This document shows positions 30,414 to 41,661 of a stretch of DNA of 54,329 nucleotides, in pieces; the stretch's first letter is position 1, and every line of letters begins with the position of its first letter. Position numbers and translations under genes: made by a program. The stretch comes from Gammaproteobacteria bacterium. GTDB lineage: Bacteria; Pseudomonadota; Gammaproteobacteria; Steroidobacterales; Woeseiaceae. The stretch spans positions 1 through 54,329 of the forward strand of contig JAACFJ010000019.1 in the NCBI GenBank assembly GCA_009937505.1, written 5' to 3'. Below the pieces are notes generated by a model. The model had not been told where the DNA came from and made no database searches. It worked only from the letters and a program-made list of their open reading frames with translations.

Positions 30414-32129
30414 TTAGTAGCCGGCTGCCTGGCCGTCCTTCCTGACTTCAGAGGCGCCATAGTACACGCCCTGTTCGTGATCCCGCAGGATCGCCTGGTA
30501 ACCGCCGAAGCTGCCATCGCTGTCTCCGAGGGTATGGCCGAGCGCTTCGAGCGCCTGCCTGATCTCCTCGTTGAAGCCATGCTCGAGGAACACGGTGCCA
30601 CCGTCCGTCATGACCTCGCCCGTCGGCTGTGACGAACCGCCGTGCCGGACCCTGGCAGCGTCGCCTGCCTCCTGCAGATTCATGCCGAAGTCGAGCATGT
30701 TCACGATAATCTGCACGTGGCCCTGGGGCTGCATCGAGCCTCCCATGACGCCGAAACTCATCAGGGGCTCACCGTCTTTCATGACGAACGCGGGAATGAT
30801 GGTGTGAAACGGGCGCTTGCCCGGTTGCAGCGCATTCGCATGATCCGGATCCAGGCTGAAGAGCTCTGCGCGGTCCTGCAGCATGAAGCCGAGATCGCCC
30901 GGCACCATGCCGGACCCCATCCCCCGGTAGTTGCTCTGTATCAGCGACACCATGTTGCCGTCTTTGTCCGCGACAGTGAGATAGATGGTGTCGCCGGCCT
31001 CGAGTTTCGCGTCGCCCGCCGGCAGGCTCTGCAAAGCTTTTTTCATGGAAATCAGCTTGCGCCGTTCGGCGGCGTACTCTTTTGAAATCAGCCGGTCCAC
31101 GGGAACGTCGGCGAAGTCCATGTCCGCGTAATACTTTGCGCGATCCTCATAGGCGAGTTTCTTGGCCTCGACGAGAACGTGGATATACTCTGCGCTGCCG
31201 AAGCCCATCGATCGAACATCGTAGGCTTCGAGGATATTAAGTATCTGCAGCGCCGCGATTCCCTGGCCGTTCGGCGGCAACTCGTAGACGTCCCAGCCGC
31301 GATAGTTTGTCGACACGGGCGTAATCCACTCGGAACGGTGATTCGCGAGGTCCTCGTAACCTAGCAGCCCGCCCTGTTCCGCCATGAAGGCGTCGATCTT
31401 TCTTGCGATTTCTCCTTTATAGAACGCATCGCGGCCTCCTTCGGCGATCGCCTCATAGGTGTTCGCAAGCCGCGGATTGCTGAACATTTCGCCTTTGCTG
31501 GGCACCTGCCCTCCCGGCATGTAGGTTGCCGCGAAATTCGGGTACTCGGCGTAGTAGGGCTCGCCGCGCGACATGTAATACGCGATGACCTCGGATAGCG
31601 GGAATCCCTTTCTTGCATACTCGATGGCCGGCGCGAGGATCTCGCTCATCGGCAGGCGCCCGTAGCGCCCGTGCAGCTCGAACCAGCCGTCAACCGTACC
31701 CGGCACACTGACCGGTAACGGACCCAACGGCGGAATGGCATCGATGCCGTTGTCCCGGAAATACTCGATCGTCATAGCCGCCGGCGCGCGACCCGACGCA
31801 TTCAGGCCCGTCAGTTCGCGGTTCTCTGCATCCCAGACGATGGCAAACAGGTCGCCACCGATACCGCAGCCGGTTGGCTCCATCAGTCCGAGCGCGGCGT
31901 TCGCCGCGATGGCCGCATCCACGGCGGTGCCGCCCGCCCTGAGAATGTCCAGGGCGATCTGCGTCGCAAGCGGCTGGCTCGTCGCCGCCATGCCGTGTGG
32001 CGCGATGACTTCAGATCGGGATGCATGGGGCAAGCCCGTCACGCGATCATAGGCGGCGACGTTTTCGGCCACGACCGTACTTCCCGACATTAAAAACAAG
32101 ATTCCTCCCAGCCCATACAATCGCCTCAT
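30414..32129 (-). CDS. Gamma-glutamyltransferase family protein
   Basis: HGMAATSQPLATQIALDILRAGGTAVDAAIAANAALGLMEPTGCGIGGDLFAI; TIYLTVADKDGNMVSLIQSNY. Confidence 0.95.
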   Translation of the reverse strand: MRRLYGLGGILFLMSGSTVVAENVAAYDRVTGLPHASRSEVIAPHGMAATSQPLATQIALDILRAGGTAVDAAIAANAALGLMEPTGCGIGGDLFAIVWDAENRELTGLNASGRAPAAMTIEYFRDNGIDAIPPLGPLPVSVPGTVDGWFELHGRYGRLPMSEILAPAIEYARKGFPLSEVIAYYMSRGEPYYAEYPNFAATYMPGGQVPSKGEMFSNPRLANTYEAIAEGGRDAFYKGEIARKIDAFMAEQGGLLGYEDLANHRSEWITPVSTNYRGWDVYELPPNGQGIAALQILNILEAYDVRSMGFGSAEYIHVLVEAKKLAYEDRAKYYADMDFADVPVDRLISKEYAAERRKLISMKKALQSLPAGDAKLEAGDTIYLTVADKDGNMVSLIQSNYRGMGSGMVPGDLGFMLQDRAELFSLDPDHANALQPGKRPFHTIIPAFVMKDGEPLMSFGVMGGSMQPQGHVQIIVNMLDFGMNLQEAGDAARVRHGGSSQPTGEVMTDGGTVFLEHGFNEEIRQALEALGHTLGDSDGSFGGYQAILRDHEQGVYYGASEVRKDGQAAGY

Positions 32130-32226
32130 CGGGCACTCCGCGACATACTCAAGGGCGACAATAATGCCTCTATTAGGTGGCGATTTAAACTCGTACAGCC
32201 GACCAACTGCCGGTATGATCCGAGCA

Positions 32227-33537
32227 ATGAACCTGGACTTCAGCGACAGGAACCCGGAACTCGGAGGTCTTTACGGACCGCATATCGAGGAGGTGTGCCG
32301 GCGCCACGATCATGCGCTGGAGCGTGCTGGCGCATCGCACGCAGTGATTTTCTCGGGCGCGTCGAAGTACGCTTTTCTCGACGACAATACCTACCCGTTC
32401 CGCGCCAATCCTCACTTCGTGAGCTGGGCGCCGCTGACCCGTGTGCTCATCTATTATCAGCCGCGCGACTACTGGCACCCCGTACCGGGCAGCCCGGACG
32501 GCTACTGGACGTCGAAATTCGACATTCGTATCGTGCACGAGGTCGGAGAGGTCGCCAGCCATCTTCCCGAGAACCGCGAGAAATGCATACTCATTGGCGA
32601 AGTCGATGACGACAATCATGCTTTCGGCATTGATCGCATAAACCCGACGACGGCAATCAATATTCTCCACTTCGCGCGAGGTTCGTCGAAGACGGGCTAC
32701 GAACTTGCCTGCATGCGCCTCGCGGCGCGGCGCGGCGCGCTTGGCCACATCGCCGCTGCCGCGGCATTCAGCAAGGGGCGGCCCGAGTTCGCCATCCACC
32801 AGGCTTTCTGCGAAGCGACGAGTCACGCCGAGAATGAATTACCGTACGGCAACATCATCGCCCTTAATGAACACGGCGCAATCCTGCATTACACGGATCT
32901 TGATCGAGAGCCACCTGCCGATATCCGCTCGTTCCTGATTGACGCCGGCGGACAGGTTCACGGCTATGCATCCGATATCACGCGTACCTACAGCAATGGT
33001 GATGAACGCTTCTCCGACCTTATTGCGCTCATGGAAACGCTGCAGCAGGACCTCGTGAACCGGATCAAAGCGGGTATCGACTACAGGCAACTGCACCTCG
33101 ACACGCACCGGCTCATCGCGGGCGTCCTGATCGACTCCGGACTCGCCTCCGGCGAAGCCGACGCGCTGCTTTCGGAAGGCGTGACCAGTGCATTCATGCC
33201 GCACGGAATCGGCCACTTGCTGGGCATACAGGTCCACGACGTAGCGGGCTTCCTGGAAAACGAAGACGGCTCGACGATCGATCCACCGAGCGGCCACCCG
33301 TTTCTCCGCCTTACTCGCATTCTCGAGGAGGACATGGTCCTTACGATCGAGCCGGGCCTCTATATCATCGACATGCTCCTCGATAACCTGCGCGGCACGC
33401 CCGCAGAATCCCTCGTCAACTGGAGCGCCGTGGATGCGCTTCGCCCCTTCGGCGGCATCCGCATCGAGGACAACGTCCGGGTACTCGCCGACGGCTGCGA
33501 GAATCTCACCAGGGACGCGTTCGCCGAACTGCAATAG
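32227..33537 (+). CDS. pepQ: Xaa-Pro dipeptidase (M24B, PepQ-like)
   Basis: FLIDAGGQVHGYASDITRTY, FMPHGIGHLLGIQVHDVAG, MVLTIEPGLYII, FGGIRIEDNV metal ligands; start ATG 32227 preferred. Confidence 0.92.
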   Translation: MNLDFSDRNPELGGLYGPHIEEVCRRHDHALERAGASHAVIFSGASKYAFLDDNTYPFRANPHFVSWAPLTRVLIYYQPRDYWHPVPGSPDGYWTSKFDIRIVHEVGEVASHLPENREKCILIGEVDDDNHAFGIDRINPTTAINILHFARGSSKTGYELACMRLAARRGALGHIAAAAAFSKGRPEFAIHQAFCEATSHAENELPYGNIIALNEHGAILHYTDLDREPPADIRSFLIDAGGQVHGYASDITRTYSNGDERFSDLIALMETLQQDLVNRIKAGIDYRQLHLDTHRLIAGVLIDSGLASGEADALLSEGVTSAFMPHGIGHLLGIQVHDVAGFLENEDGSTIDPPSGHPFLRLTRILEEDMVLTIEPGLYIIDMLLDNLRGTPAESLVNWSAVDALRPFGGIRIEDNVRVLADGCENLTRDAFAELQ

Positions 33538-33634
33538 CCCGCGCCATGACCGGGTAACACGGCTGCCGCAATATTGCGCATCACGCCCGAAATACGTGCG
33601 CGACCCGCATTCCCCCGTGCGGGCCGCCGTTTTT

Positions 33635-34474
33635 TCAGGAGTTCGACTCCGACTCTGCAGCCCTGGCCTTTGCCTTGAGTTCCTTTTTCGCACGGCTTCC
33701 CTTGCGTTCGAGTGCCGGACGCAAGGCTCTCCCGAGCCACGGCATCAGGTAAATCAGTGTCATCAGGACACCGCGCATCGCGGGTATCGCCTGTTCGCGC
33801 TGATTGTTACCACACAGATCCAGTATTGCCTGAGCGACTTCCTCCGCCGAACTCATGGGCTGCGAAAACGTCAGGTCGGAGGTCTTGTCGATGTCGGCGA
33901 GAATGAACTGTGTGGAAATCGGTCCGGGCGACACCACGGCGAGCTTGATACCGGAGTCGCGAATTTCCTCGGCCAGTGAAAACGTGAATGCCCGCAAGCC
34001 GAACTTGCTTGCAGAATATGCGGCGCTTCCGGGAACCGGCGTGCGTCCCGCCAGTGACGCAACGTTGATGATCGCGCCACCACCGGCCTCGCGGATATGT
34101 GGCAGCGCGAGGCGCGTCAGCATGATCGGTGCCTTGAGATTCACGTCGATCGTGCGCCCGAGATCCTCGGCGGAGATGGACTCGACGTAACCACGTGCTT
34201 GGAAACCGGCGTTGTTCACGAGCACATCAATTCTGCCGAACTCGAACTGGGTCTTCTTGAACAGATCTACGCAGCTGTCGGCGTCGGATACGTCCATCGG
34301 GAATATCTCGACACGGCTCTTGTTGCGCAGCTCGGCGGCGATCGCTTCGAGATTCTTGCGGTTGCGGGCCACCAGCATCAGATTGGCTCCCGCTTCGGCA
34401 AACAATCGCGCGGCGGCAGCACCGACGCCTTCGGAGCCACCTGTGACGATGACGGTCTTGTCTTTGAAAATCAT
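33635..34474 (-). CDS. SDR family oxidoreductase
   Basis: VIVTGGSEGVGAAAARLFAEAGANL, VLVNNAGFQARG, YSASKFGLRAF. Confidence 0.95.
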   Translation of the reverse strand: MIFKDKTVIVTGGSEGVGAAAARLFAEAGANLMLVARNRKNLEAIAAELRNKSRVEIFPMDVSDADSCVDLFKKTQFEFGRIDVLVNNAGFQARGYVESISAEDLGRTIDVNLKAPIMLTRLALPHIREAGGGAIINVASLAGRTPVPGSAAYSASKFGLRAFTFSLAEEIRDSGIKLAVVSPGPISTQFILADIDKTSDLTFSQPMSSAEEVAQAILDLCGNNQREQAIPAMRGVLMTLIYLMPWLGRALRPALERKGSRAKKELKAKARAAESESNS

Positions 34475-34503
34475 CGGGGCATCTTATGCGATGCCAGAGA
34501 GAT

Positions 34504-34743
34504 CTAAAAGCCGATAATCCGCTTCACCTTGCGCCAGAGAGACGACTCCCAGCCCTCGACCTCGAGTTGCTCCGGATCGAACTTTATGGCCGGCAGCGTG
34601 GTGTCCGGGCAGATCTGCTGGTTAGCGGCCGCATCCTCGGGCCGCAACTCGAGTCTGCCTTTCCTCCGGTCTGCTCCATCGGTGAGACCGTCGACGGCAA
34701 GACTCAGGTAGGGCAGGACCTCGTCATCGACGATATCGTCCAT
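34504..34743 (-). CDS. Small hypothetical protein
   Basis: Small ORF after the SDR gene spacing; no family recognised, start uncertain. Confidence 0.4.
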   Translation of the reverse strand: MDDIVDDEVLPYLSLAVDGLTDGADRRKGRLELRPEDAAANQQICPDTTLPAIKFDPEQLEVEGWESSLWRKVKRIIGF

Positions 34744-35098
34744 GAAAACGGCATCCGGGTCGAAGGCCTCCTTCGACAGGATGACGCAATCATCGAATGA
34801 CCGGTCCTTGCTGATAGTGGTATCCCCGGAATCGCAGAATCCTTACTTTAGTGCGGTCGATAATTATTGGCTGTGAGGGGCCTCACAGCTGGGGAAATTT
34901 CTGGTTTTATTCAGCATTTTCAAAGACTAAACACCGGGCGGTCGCGCCATCAAAAGAATATGTAAAATATTCTGAGGCCGATTTCCGACCCCTTGGCAAC
35001 CGCCGCGGCCGACTGTAACGATTTGTTACTTGTGACAATTTCCGGGTAGCAAGGAGTAAAATGGTGAGTCTTGCCCGACAGCCGGAAGCTCCAGGCAG

Positions 35099-36187
35099 AT
35101 GGTCTCCACGAAGATGCGCAACCTCATAAACACGATAATCATGATCGCGGGCCTGCCGCTGATCGCTGCCTGCAGCGACGAGCCGCAGAATCGTCCCGGT
35201 GGCAGTTGGGGCGCTGCGCCGAAGGTCGTGACCCAGAGCGTCGAATTGCGGCCGCTCGTCGATGAAATCGAGGCGCTCGGAACCGCAAAAGCAAACGAGT
35301 CAGTGGAGATTCGCCCGCGAATCTCGAGTCTCGTCACGCGCATCCTGTTCGAAGAAGGCCAATTCGTTGAGAAAGGCGACCTCCTGCTCGAACTCGAGAA
35401 CAGCGAGATCATCGCGGGTCTCGCCCTTGCCGAAGCCTCCCTGTCGGAGAGCCGCAGTCTTTACAACCGCAGCAAGGAACTCGAGTCGACGCAGGCGATT
35501 TCCGCATCCAGTCTCGAAACCCTGTTCGCCCAGGTCAAGGTCGATGAGGCCAACGTGGAAGCGGCACGCGCCAAATTGCGAAATACCGTGGTGCGCGCAC
35601 CGTTTTCGGGACGCATCGGCCTGAGACGAATCAGCCCGGGCAGCTTCGTCAATACGGACACGGTTATCACAACGCTCGACGACGTGAGCGTCATCAAACT
35701 CGATTTCTCGGTACCGGAGACCTTCGTCAATGTCGTCAACGAGGACATGAAGATCCTTGCGCACAGTCTCGTCTTTCCGGGCCGGGAGTTCAGCGGCACC
35801 GTAGCAAGCATCGATACGCGCCTCGACCCGGTGTCGCGGGCGGTCCAGGTGCGCGCCGTGATCCCCAATGACGACGGGATGCTGAAGCCCGGAATGTTCA
35901 TGACCGTCGACCTGCAGCGCGACCGCGGCGACGTCCTGCTGGCCCCGGAGCAGTCGATCGTGCCGGAAGGTACCCGGCAATACGTATTCGTTGTCAGCGA
36001 CGGCGTCGCGGAGAAGCGGCAGGTGACACTGGGCCGCAGGATCCCGGGATTCGTGGTGGTTTCCGAAGGTCTGCTCGCGGGTGAGACTGTCGTTACGGCC
36101 GGTACCCACAAGGTACGCGATGGCGCCCAGGTAGAAAGTTTCGACGCGAGCATCGCGGTAAGCGGCACGGCGTCGGACGGCGGCTAA
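35099..36187 (+). CDS. RND efflux periplasmic adaptor (HlyD/MFP family)
   Basis: VEIRPRISSLVTRILFEEGQFVEKGDLLLELENSEI, VRAPFSGRIGLRRISPGSFV, lipobox LIAACSD. Confidence 0.95.
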   Translation: MVSTKMRNLINTIIMIAGLPLIAACSDEPQNRPGGSWGAAPKVVTQSVELRPLVDEIEALGTAKANESVEIRPRISSLVTRILFEEGQFVEKGDLLLELENSEIIAGLALAEASLSESRSLYNRSKELESTQAISASSLETLFAQVKVDEANVEAARAKLRNTVVRAPFSGRIGLRRISPGSFVNTDTVITTLDDVSVIKLDFSVPETFVNVVNEDMKILAHSLVFPGREFSGTVASIDTRLDPVSRAVQVRAVIPNDDGMLKPGMFMTVDLQRDRGDVLLAPEQSIVPEGTRQYVFVVSDGVAEKRQVTLGRRIPGFVVVSEGLLAGETVVTAGTHKVRDGAQVESFDASIAVSGTASDGG

Positions 36188-36191
36188 GCCG

Positions 36192-39100
36192 ATGCTGATA
36201 TCTGACGTATCGGTCCGCCGTCCCGTCTTTGCGGCTGTCATATCGCTGATATTGCTGATCATCGGCGGGATGTCGCTGGGCAGCATGCCCATCCGGGAAT
36301 TCCCGGACATCGAACGACCGATCGTTTCGATCAGCACCCAGTATCGGGGCGCCGCATCGGATATCGTCGAGCGTCGCGTGACACAGGTCCTCGAGGACCA
36401 GATCGCCGGGATTGCAGGCATTTCGAAGATATCGTCGATCAGCTACGACGAGCGCTCTCTGATCACGCTCGAATTCTCCCGCGACCGGGATATCGATGGC
36501 GCGGCCAACGACGTGCGCGATCGGGTTTCAGGCGTGCTCGGCATGCTGCCCGACGAAGCCGACCCGCCGCAGATCACCAAGCAGGACAGCGCTGCGACGA
36601 CCGCCATGTGGATCAACGTGTCGAGTGACACCCGATCGATCATGGAGGTTTCGGACTTCGCGGAGCGCTACGTTGTCGACGTCCTGTCCGCAGTAGACGG
36701 CGTGGCGAGAGTCCGCGGAAGCGGATCCCGGCGGCCTGCGATGCGAATCTGGGTCGATACCAAGCGCCTTGCGGCTCGCGAACTGACCGTCACCGACATC
36801 GAAGACGCGCTACGTCGGGAAAACGTGCAGATCCCATCGGGCCGCCTCGAGTCGACTGCCCGCGAATTCACCTTGCGCACCGACACGGGTTTCGAGTCCG
36901 TCAGTGACTTCGAGCAGCTCGTTATCAAGCAGGGAGCAGACGACTACCTGATTCGCCTCGGCGAGGTCGCGGACGTGGAGTTCGCGCCCGAGAACGTCCG
37001 CAGTTACTCCGCGACCGACGGCGTTGCGGGAATGAGTCTCGGCATCATCCCTCAGGCGCAGGCTAATCTGCTGCAGGTTAACAGCGATGTAGCGAAGCGC
37101 ATCGACGAGATGCAATCGACCTTGCCTGACGACATCAACCTGGCAATAAATATCGACACGGCCTTGTTTATTCGCGCTTCACTGAAGGAAGTCGGGAAGG
37201 CGCTGGCATTCGCTCTGGCGCTCGTGCTGATCGTGATTTACGCATTTATCGGCACCGTGCGCGCGACGATCATTCCGGCCGTCACGATCCCGATCTCGAT
37301 CATCGCCGCCTTCACCGTGATGGCGGCACTGGGCTTTTCGATCAACACCCTGACAATGCTCGGCTTCGTGCTCGCGATCGGGCTCGTGGTCGATGATGCA
37401 ATCGTGGTTCTGGAGAATATCGTTCGCCGAATCGAAGCCAAGGAGCCGACGCTGCTTGCTGCCGTCAATGGCAGTCGCGAGATTGGTTTCGCCGTGATCG
37501 CCACTACGCTGGTGCTGATCGCCGTGATTCTTCCAGTGTCGTTCATGCCCGGAAACATCGGAGACATTTTCAGCGAGTTCGGCATTTCGCTTGCAGCTGC
37601 AGTGGCATTCTCGAGCCTCATCGCACTAACGCTCGTACCCATGCTGACCTCGAAGCTGTATCACGACAACCGACTCCATCGCGGCCGCGTGGCACGTTTC
37701 GTCGACTCGCTGTTCCAGCGCCTCTCTGCGAGCTACGAGCGCATGCTGCGGCATACGTCGCAGCGGCCGGTCGCCGTGATAATCCTGGCGATGGGAGCTT
37801 TCGTCGCCAGCCTGGCGCTGCTCGGCAAATTGCCCAGCGAATTCATGCCCCGCGAGGACCGCGGCTTCGCGATGGCGCATATCAAGGCCCCGGACGGCGC
37901 GAGCCTCGACTACACGCTGGGCTATATCAAGCAGGCCGAGAAGATCATGATGGTGGACAAGGAAAAGGGCGACGTTCTCCGGGTGCTGGGCCGCTCAGGT
38001 AGCTGGAACGCCGGCAGCGACGTCAACACCGGCATGGTATTCGCACCGCTGGAAGTCTGGTCAAAACGGGAACGCTCGGCACAGGAACTCGCATCGGGCT
38101 GGAATCGGCAGTTCGCGGAGTTGCCGGGTGTACAGGCGTACGCATTTGCTCCGGGGGCATGGGCGATCGGCCAGAGTTCGCGCCCGCTCCAGATTGTCCT
38201 GGGGGGCACCAACTATGAAGAGCTTGCGCAATGGCGCGATATCGTGATGGACGAAGCCGCCAGGTTACCCGGGTTATCGAACCTGCAGTCCGACTATAAC
38301 GAGCGGAAACCGAAAATCGACGTGGCGGTAGAGCGCGATCGGGCCGCGGACCTCGGCGTATCGCTGTCCAACGTGGGCCGGACGCTGGAAACGATTCTCG
38401 GCTCCAGGGTCGTTACGACGTTCATCAGGGATGGTGAGGAATACCGCGTCATTCTGCAAGGTGCCGACGAACGGCGCCAGACGCCGAGTGACCTGGAGGC
38501 CATCTACGTCCGGTCGCAGACGTCGGGGGCCCTGATCCCGTTGTCCAACCTCGTTCGACTGACGGAGGCCGCGGGCCCGGTGGATCTGCGTCGGTTCGAC
38601 CGAATGCGCTCGATCACCATAAGCGCGAGCCTCGAGAATAATTACTCGCTCGGCGATGCGCTCGCCGAGCTCGAGCGCATCGTTGCTGACAACCTGCCGG
38701 AATCAGCACGACTCAGCTACAACGGCGAATCGCGCGACTTCAAGGCGACGGGGCGCTCGATCTATGTAACCTTCGTTCTGGCGCTGGCGATCGCGTACCT
38801 CGTGCTCGCCGCACAGTTCGAGAGCTTTAAACATCCTCTGATCATCATGACGACCGTTCCGCTCGCGGTAACCGGCGCGCTCATCGGCCTGTCGGTATTC
38901 GGGTCTACGATCAATATCTACAGCCAGATCGGCGTAATCATGTTGATCGGACTTGCAGCCAAGAACGGTATCCTGATTGTCGAATTCGCAAACCAGCTGC
39001 GCGATCGCGGCGAGGACTATCGCGAGGCGGTCATCCATTCCGCCAGGACACGACTACGTCCCGTACTGATGACGAGTATGTGCACTGCCTTCGGCTCCAT

Positions 39101-39317
39101 CCCGCTGTTGCTGGCTACGGGCGCCGGCGCATTGTCCCGCCAGTCCATAGGTGCCGTGGTCTTCTTCGGCGTTTCGTTCTCCGTCCTGCTGACGTTGGTT
39201 GTCGTTCCCGCCGTGTATGTGCTGGTCGCAAAAAACACGCACTCGCCGGAATACGTGTCGCAGCTTATCGACAAGCTCGCCGCATCGCCGAAGAGTCGCC
39301 GGGCAACGGAGACCTGA
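36192..39317 (+). CDS. RND efflux inner-membrane transporter (AcrB-like)
   Basis: 1041 aa; SVRRPVFAAVISLILLIIGG, GLVVDDAIVVLENI, LIGLAAKNGILIVEFANQLRDRG. Confidence 0.97.
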   Translation: MLISDVSVRRPVFAAVISLILLIIGGMSLGSMPIREFPDIERPIVSISTQYRGAASDIVERRVTQVLEDQIAGIAGISKISSISYDERSLITLEFSRDRDIDGAANDVRDRVSGVLGMLPDEADPPQITKQDSAATTAMWINVSSDTRSIMEVSDFAERYVVDVLSAVDGVARVRGSGSRRPAMRIWVDTKRLAARELTVTDIEDALRRENVQIPSGRLESTAREFTLRTDTGFESVSDFEQLVIKQGADDYLIRLGEVADVEFAPENVRSYSATDGVAGMSLGIIPQAQANLLQVNSDVAKRIDEMQSTLPDDINLAINIDTALFIRASLKEVGKALAFALALVLIVIYAFIGTVRATIIPAVTIPISIIAAFTVMAALGFSINTLTMLGFVLAIGLVVDDAIVVLENIVRRIEAKEPTLLAAVNGSREIGFAVIATTLVLIAVILPVSFMPGNIGDIFSEFGISLAAAVAFSSLIALTLVPMLTSKLYHDNRLHRGRVARFVDSLFQRLSASYERMLRHTSQRPVAVIILAMGAFVASLALLGKLPSEFMPREDRGFAMAHIKAPDGASLDYTLGYIKQAEKIMMVDKEKGDVLRVLGRSGSWNAGSDVNTGMVFAPLEVWSKRERSAQELASGWNRQFAELPGVQAYAFAPGAWAIGQSSRPLQIVLGGTNYEELAQWRDIVMDEAARLPGLSNLQSDYNERKPKIDVAVERDRAADLGVSLSNVGRTLETILGSRVVTTFIRDGEEYRVILQGADERRQTPSDLEAIYVRSQTSGALIPLSNLVRLTEAAGPVDLRRFDRMRSITISASLENNYSLGDALAELERIVADNLPESARLSYNGESRDFKATGRSIYVTFVLALAIAYLVLAAQFESFKHPLIIMTTVPLAVTGALIGLSVFGSTINIYSQIGVIMLIGLAAKNGILIVEFANQLRDRGEDYREAVIHSARTRLRPVLMTSMCTAFGSIPLLLATGAGALSRQSIGAVVFFGVSFSVLLTLVVVPAVYVLVAKNTHSPEYVSQLIDKLAASPKSRRATET

Positions 39318-39340
39318 ACCAGGCCGGAACGATAGTCATA

Positions 39341-40159
39341 ATGTTAAAGCTGCTGTTTGCCGGACTCGCCTGCTATGCCGTGCTCGTGCTCGTAATCTAC
39401 CTGATGCAGGCGCGCATGCTTTACCTCGCGGACGTTCCGGGCCGGTCGCTCGAGCGTACACCCGTCGATATCGGCGCCGAGTTTCACGATGTGTCGATCG
39501 AAACAGACGATCGTGTCAGGTTACACGGCTGGTACATCCCTGGAGATTCCGATCGCGTAGTGCTGTTTTTCCACGGCAACGCAGGCAATATTTCGCATCG
39601 GCTCGAATCCATTCGCCAGTTTCTGCAGCTAGGCCTATCCGTATTGATCATCGACTATCGTGGTTACGGGCAAAGCGAAGGGCGCACGACCGAACAGGGC
39701 ATATACCGAGACGCCGACGCAGCCTGGCGCTACCTGACGGAAACCAACAATACCCCTGCAAGACGAATCGTCGTCTTCGGTCGTTCGATGGGTGCTTCGG
39801 CCGCGGCATACCTTGCAGCGCAGCACCATCCGCTGGCGCTGATTATCGAATCGTCGTTTACGTCGGTCCCGGATATTGCACGGGAATACTATCCCTGGCT
39901 GCCGGTACGCTGGCTGAGCCGATTGCGGCACTCTGCGGAGGATTTCGTGCGGCAGGCACGATCTCCCGTGCTGGTAATCCACAGTCGCGACGACGAAATT
40001 GTCCCGTTCCATCACGGCGAAGCGATATTCGCGGCAGCCGGGAAGCCAAAAGCATTCGTTGAAATTCGCGGCACGCACAATGATGCATTCCTGCGGGACG
40101 AACAGGACTATCTCACCGGCCTGCAGGCGTTTCTCGACACGCTGCCGGCATACGATTAG
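39341..40159 (+). CDS. Alpha/beta hydrolase (BEM46/FrsA-like), N-terminal TM anchor
   Basis: VVLFFHGNAGNISHRL, LIIDYRGYGQSEG, VVFGRSMGASAAAYLA, VIHSRDDEIVPFHHG; start ATG 39341. Confidence 0.92.
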   Translation: MLKLLFAGLACYAVLVLVIYLMQARMLYLADVPGRSLERTPVDIGAEFHDVSIETDDRVRLHGWYIPGDSDRVVLFFHGNAGNISHRLESIRQFLQLGLSVLIIDYRGYGQSEGRTTEQGIYRDADAAWRYLTETNNTPARRIVVFGRSMGASAAAYLAAQHHPLALIIESSFTSVPDIAREYYPWLPVRWLSRLRHSAEDFVRQARSPVLVIHSRDDEIVPFHHGEAIFAAAGKPKAFVEIRGTHNDAFLRDEQDYLTGLQAFLDTLPAYD

Positions 40160-40194
40160 CCTGGGCCGCACCGCCCGCGCCGGTGATTAAAAAC

Positions 40195-40221
40195 AAAAAA
40201 GCCGGGCTATGCCCGGCTTTT
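40195..40221. terminator. Bidirectional intrinsic terminator
   Basis: AAAAAAGCCGGGC-TAT-GCCCGGCTTTT between convergent hydrolase and rplQ. Confidence 0.92.
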
Positions 40222-40258
40222 CGATCGCGCTGGCGCGCGCCCCTGAAGTTCGCGTGAA

Positions 40259-40645
40259 TTATTCTTCTGCAACGGCCTCGGCTTCCGCGGCCTGCTCTGT
40301 CAGCATGACGATCGCCATCGGCGCCGCGTCACCCGGGCGCGGGCCCGTCTTGAGAATGCGCAGGTAGCCGCCGGGGCGGTCCTTGAACCGCGGACCCAGA
40401 TCCGTAAACAGCTTGCCAACCGCTTCCTTGTCGCGCAGGCGATCGAACGCGAGGCGGCGATTGGCCACGCTATCTTCTTTCGCAAGCGTGATCAGCGGCT
40501 CGACGACGCGACGCAGCTCTTTGGCCTTGGGAACCGTCGTACGGATCGTTTCGTGCTTCACCATCGATGTCGCCATGTTGCGGAACATGGCCTTGCGGTG
40601 CGAACTATTGCGACCCAGTCGACGACCGGATTTTCTATGACGCAT
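40259..40645 (-). CDS. rplQ: 50S ribosomal protein L17
   Basis: [56 protein letters not shown]. Confidence 0.98.
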   Translation of the reverse strand: MRHRKSGRRLGRNSSHRKAMFRNMATSMVKHETIRTTVPKAKELRRVVEPLITLAKEDSVANRRLAFDRLRDKEAVGKLFTDLGPRFKDRPGGYLRILKTGPRPGDAAPMAIVMLTEQAAEAEAVAEE

Positions 40646-40659
40646 TTGTCTGTCCTTTC

Positions 40660-41661
40660 CTAGATAGCGAGCTCGTGTTCCGGACGCAGGCTGGCTGGCG
40701 GCCAGTTATCGAGACGCATGCCAAGCCCGAGCCCGTGCCCTTCGAGCACTTCCTTGATCTCGGTGAGTGACTTCTTGCCGAGGTTTGGCGTCCGCAGCAG
40801 TTCCACTTCGGTACGCTGAACCAGGTCACCGATGTACATGATGTTCTCGGCCTTCAGGCAGTTCGCCGAACGTACGGTAAGCTCCAGTTCGTCGACAGGA
40901 CGAAGGAGTATGGGATCCACCTGGTCCTGGGCTTGCGCGCCGGCGCCCTCTTCCTGCCCCTGCAGGTCGACGAAGACCGACAGCTGGTCCTTGAGGATGC
41001 TGCCCGCACGACGAATTGCCTCCTCGGGATCGATCGTGCCATTGGTTTCGATATCGATCAGCAGCTTGTCGAGGTCGGTGCGCTGTTCGACGCGAGCGGC
41101 TTCGACGTTGTAGGTGACGCGGTGCACCGGGCTGAACGAGGCATCGAGCTGCAGGCGGCCTATCGGGCCGGTCTGCTCTTCGAAAACCGGACGCTGGGTT
41201 GCGGGCCGATAGCCTCGGCCACGCTCGACCTTGAGCACCATGTTCAGCTCACCGACGCTGGTCAGGTTCGCGATCAAGAGGTCCGGGTTCATGATCTCGA
41301 CGTCGTGGTCGAGCTGGATGTCTCCGGCCGTAACCGGTCCCGGCCCCTTTTTCGAAATCCGCAGTTCTGCGGTATCGCGGGCGTGCATGCGCACGGCGAC
41401 CTGCTTCAGGTTGAGCAGGATGTCGACCACATCCTCCTGCACGCCCTCGATGCTGGTGTACTCGTGGAGTACTCCCTCGATTTCCGCCTCCGAAATCGCT
41501 GCGCCCGGCATGGACGACAACAGAATTCGACGCAGCGCGTTACCCAGCGTGTGGCCGAAACCACGCTCGAAAGGTTCGATGGTGACCTTCGCCTGAAGAT
41601 CATTGACCGGCGCCACCTTGACGACGCGCGGCTTCAGAAACTCATGTACAGATTCCTGCAT
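40660..41661 (-). CDS. rpoA: DNA-directed RNA polymerase subunit alpha (in frame with upstream rpsD)
   Basis: [16 protein letters not shown]...[22 protein letters not shown]; own SD AGGAGG (41677-41672) 10 nt before ATG 41661. Confidence 0.97.
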   Translation of the reverse strand: MQESVHEFLKPRVVKVAPVNDLQAKVTIEPFERGFGHTLGNALRRILLSSMPGAAISEAEIEGVLHEYTSIEGVQEDVVDILLNLKQVAVRMHARDTAELRISKKGPGPVTAGDIQLDHDVEIMNPDLLIANLTSVGELNMVLKVERGRGYRPATQRPVFEEQTGPIGRLQLDASFSPVHRVTYNVEAARVEQRTDLDKLLIDIETNGTIDPEEAIRRAGSILKDQLSVFVDLQGQEEGAGAQAQDQVDPILLRPVDELELTVRSANCLKAENIMYIGDLVQRTEVELLRTPNLGKKSLTEIKEVLEGHGLGLGMRLDNWPPASLRPEHELAI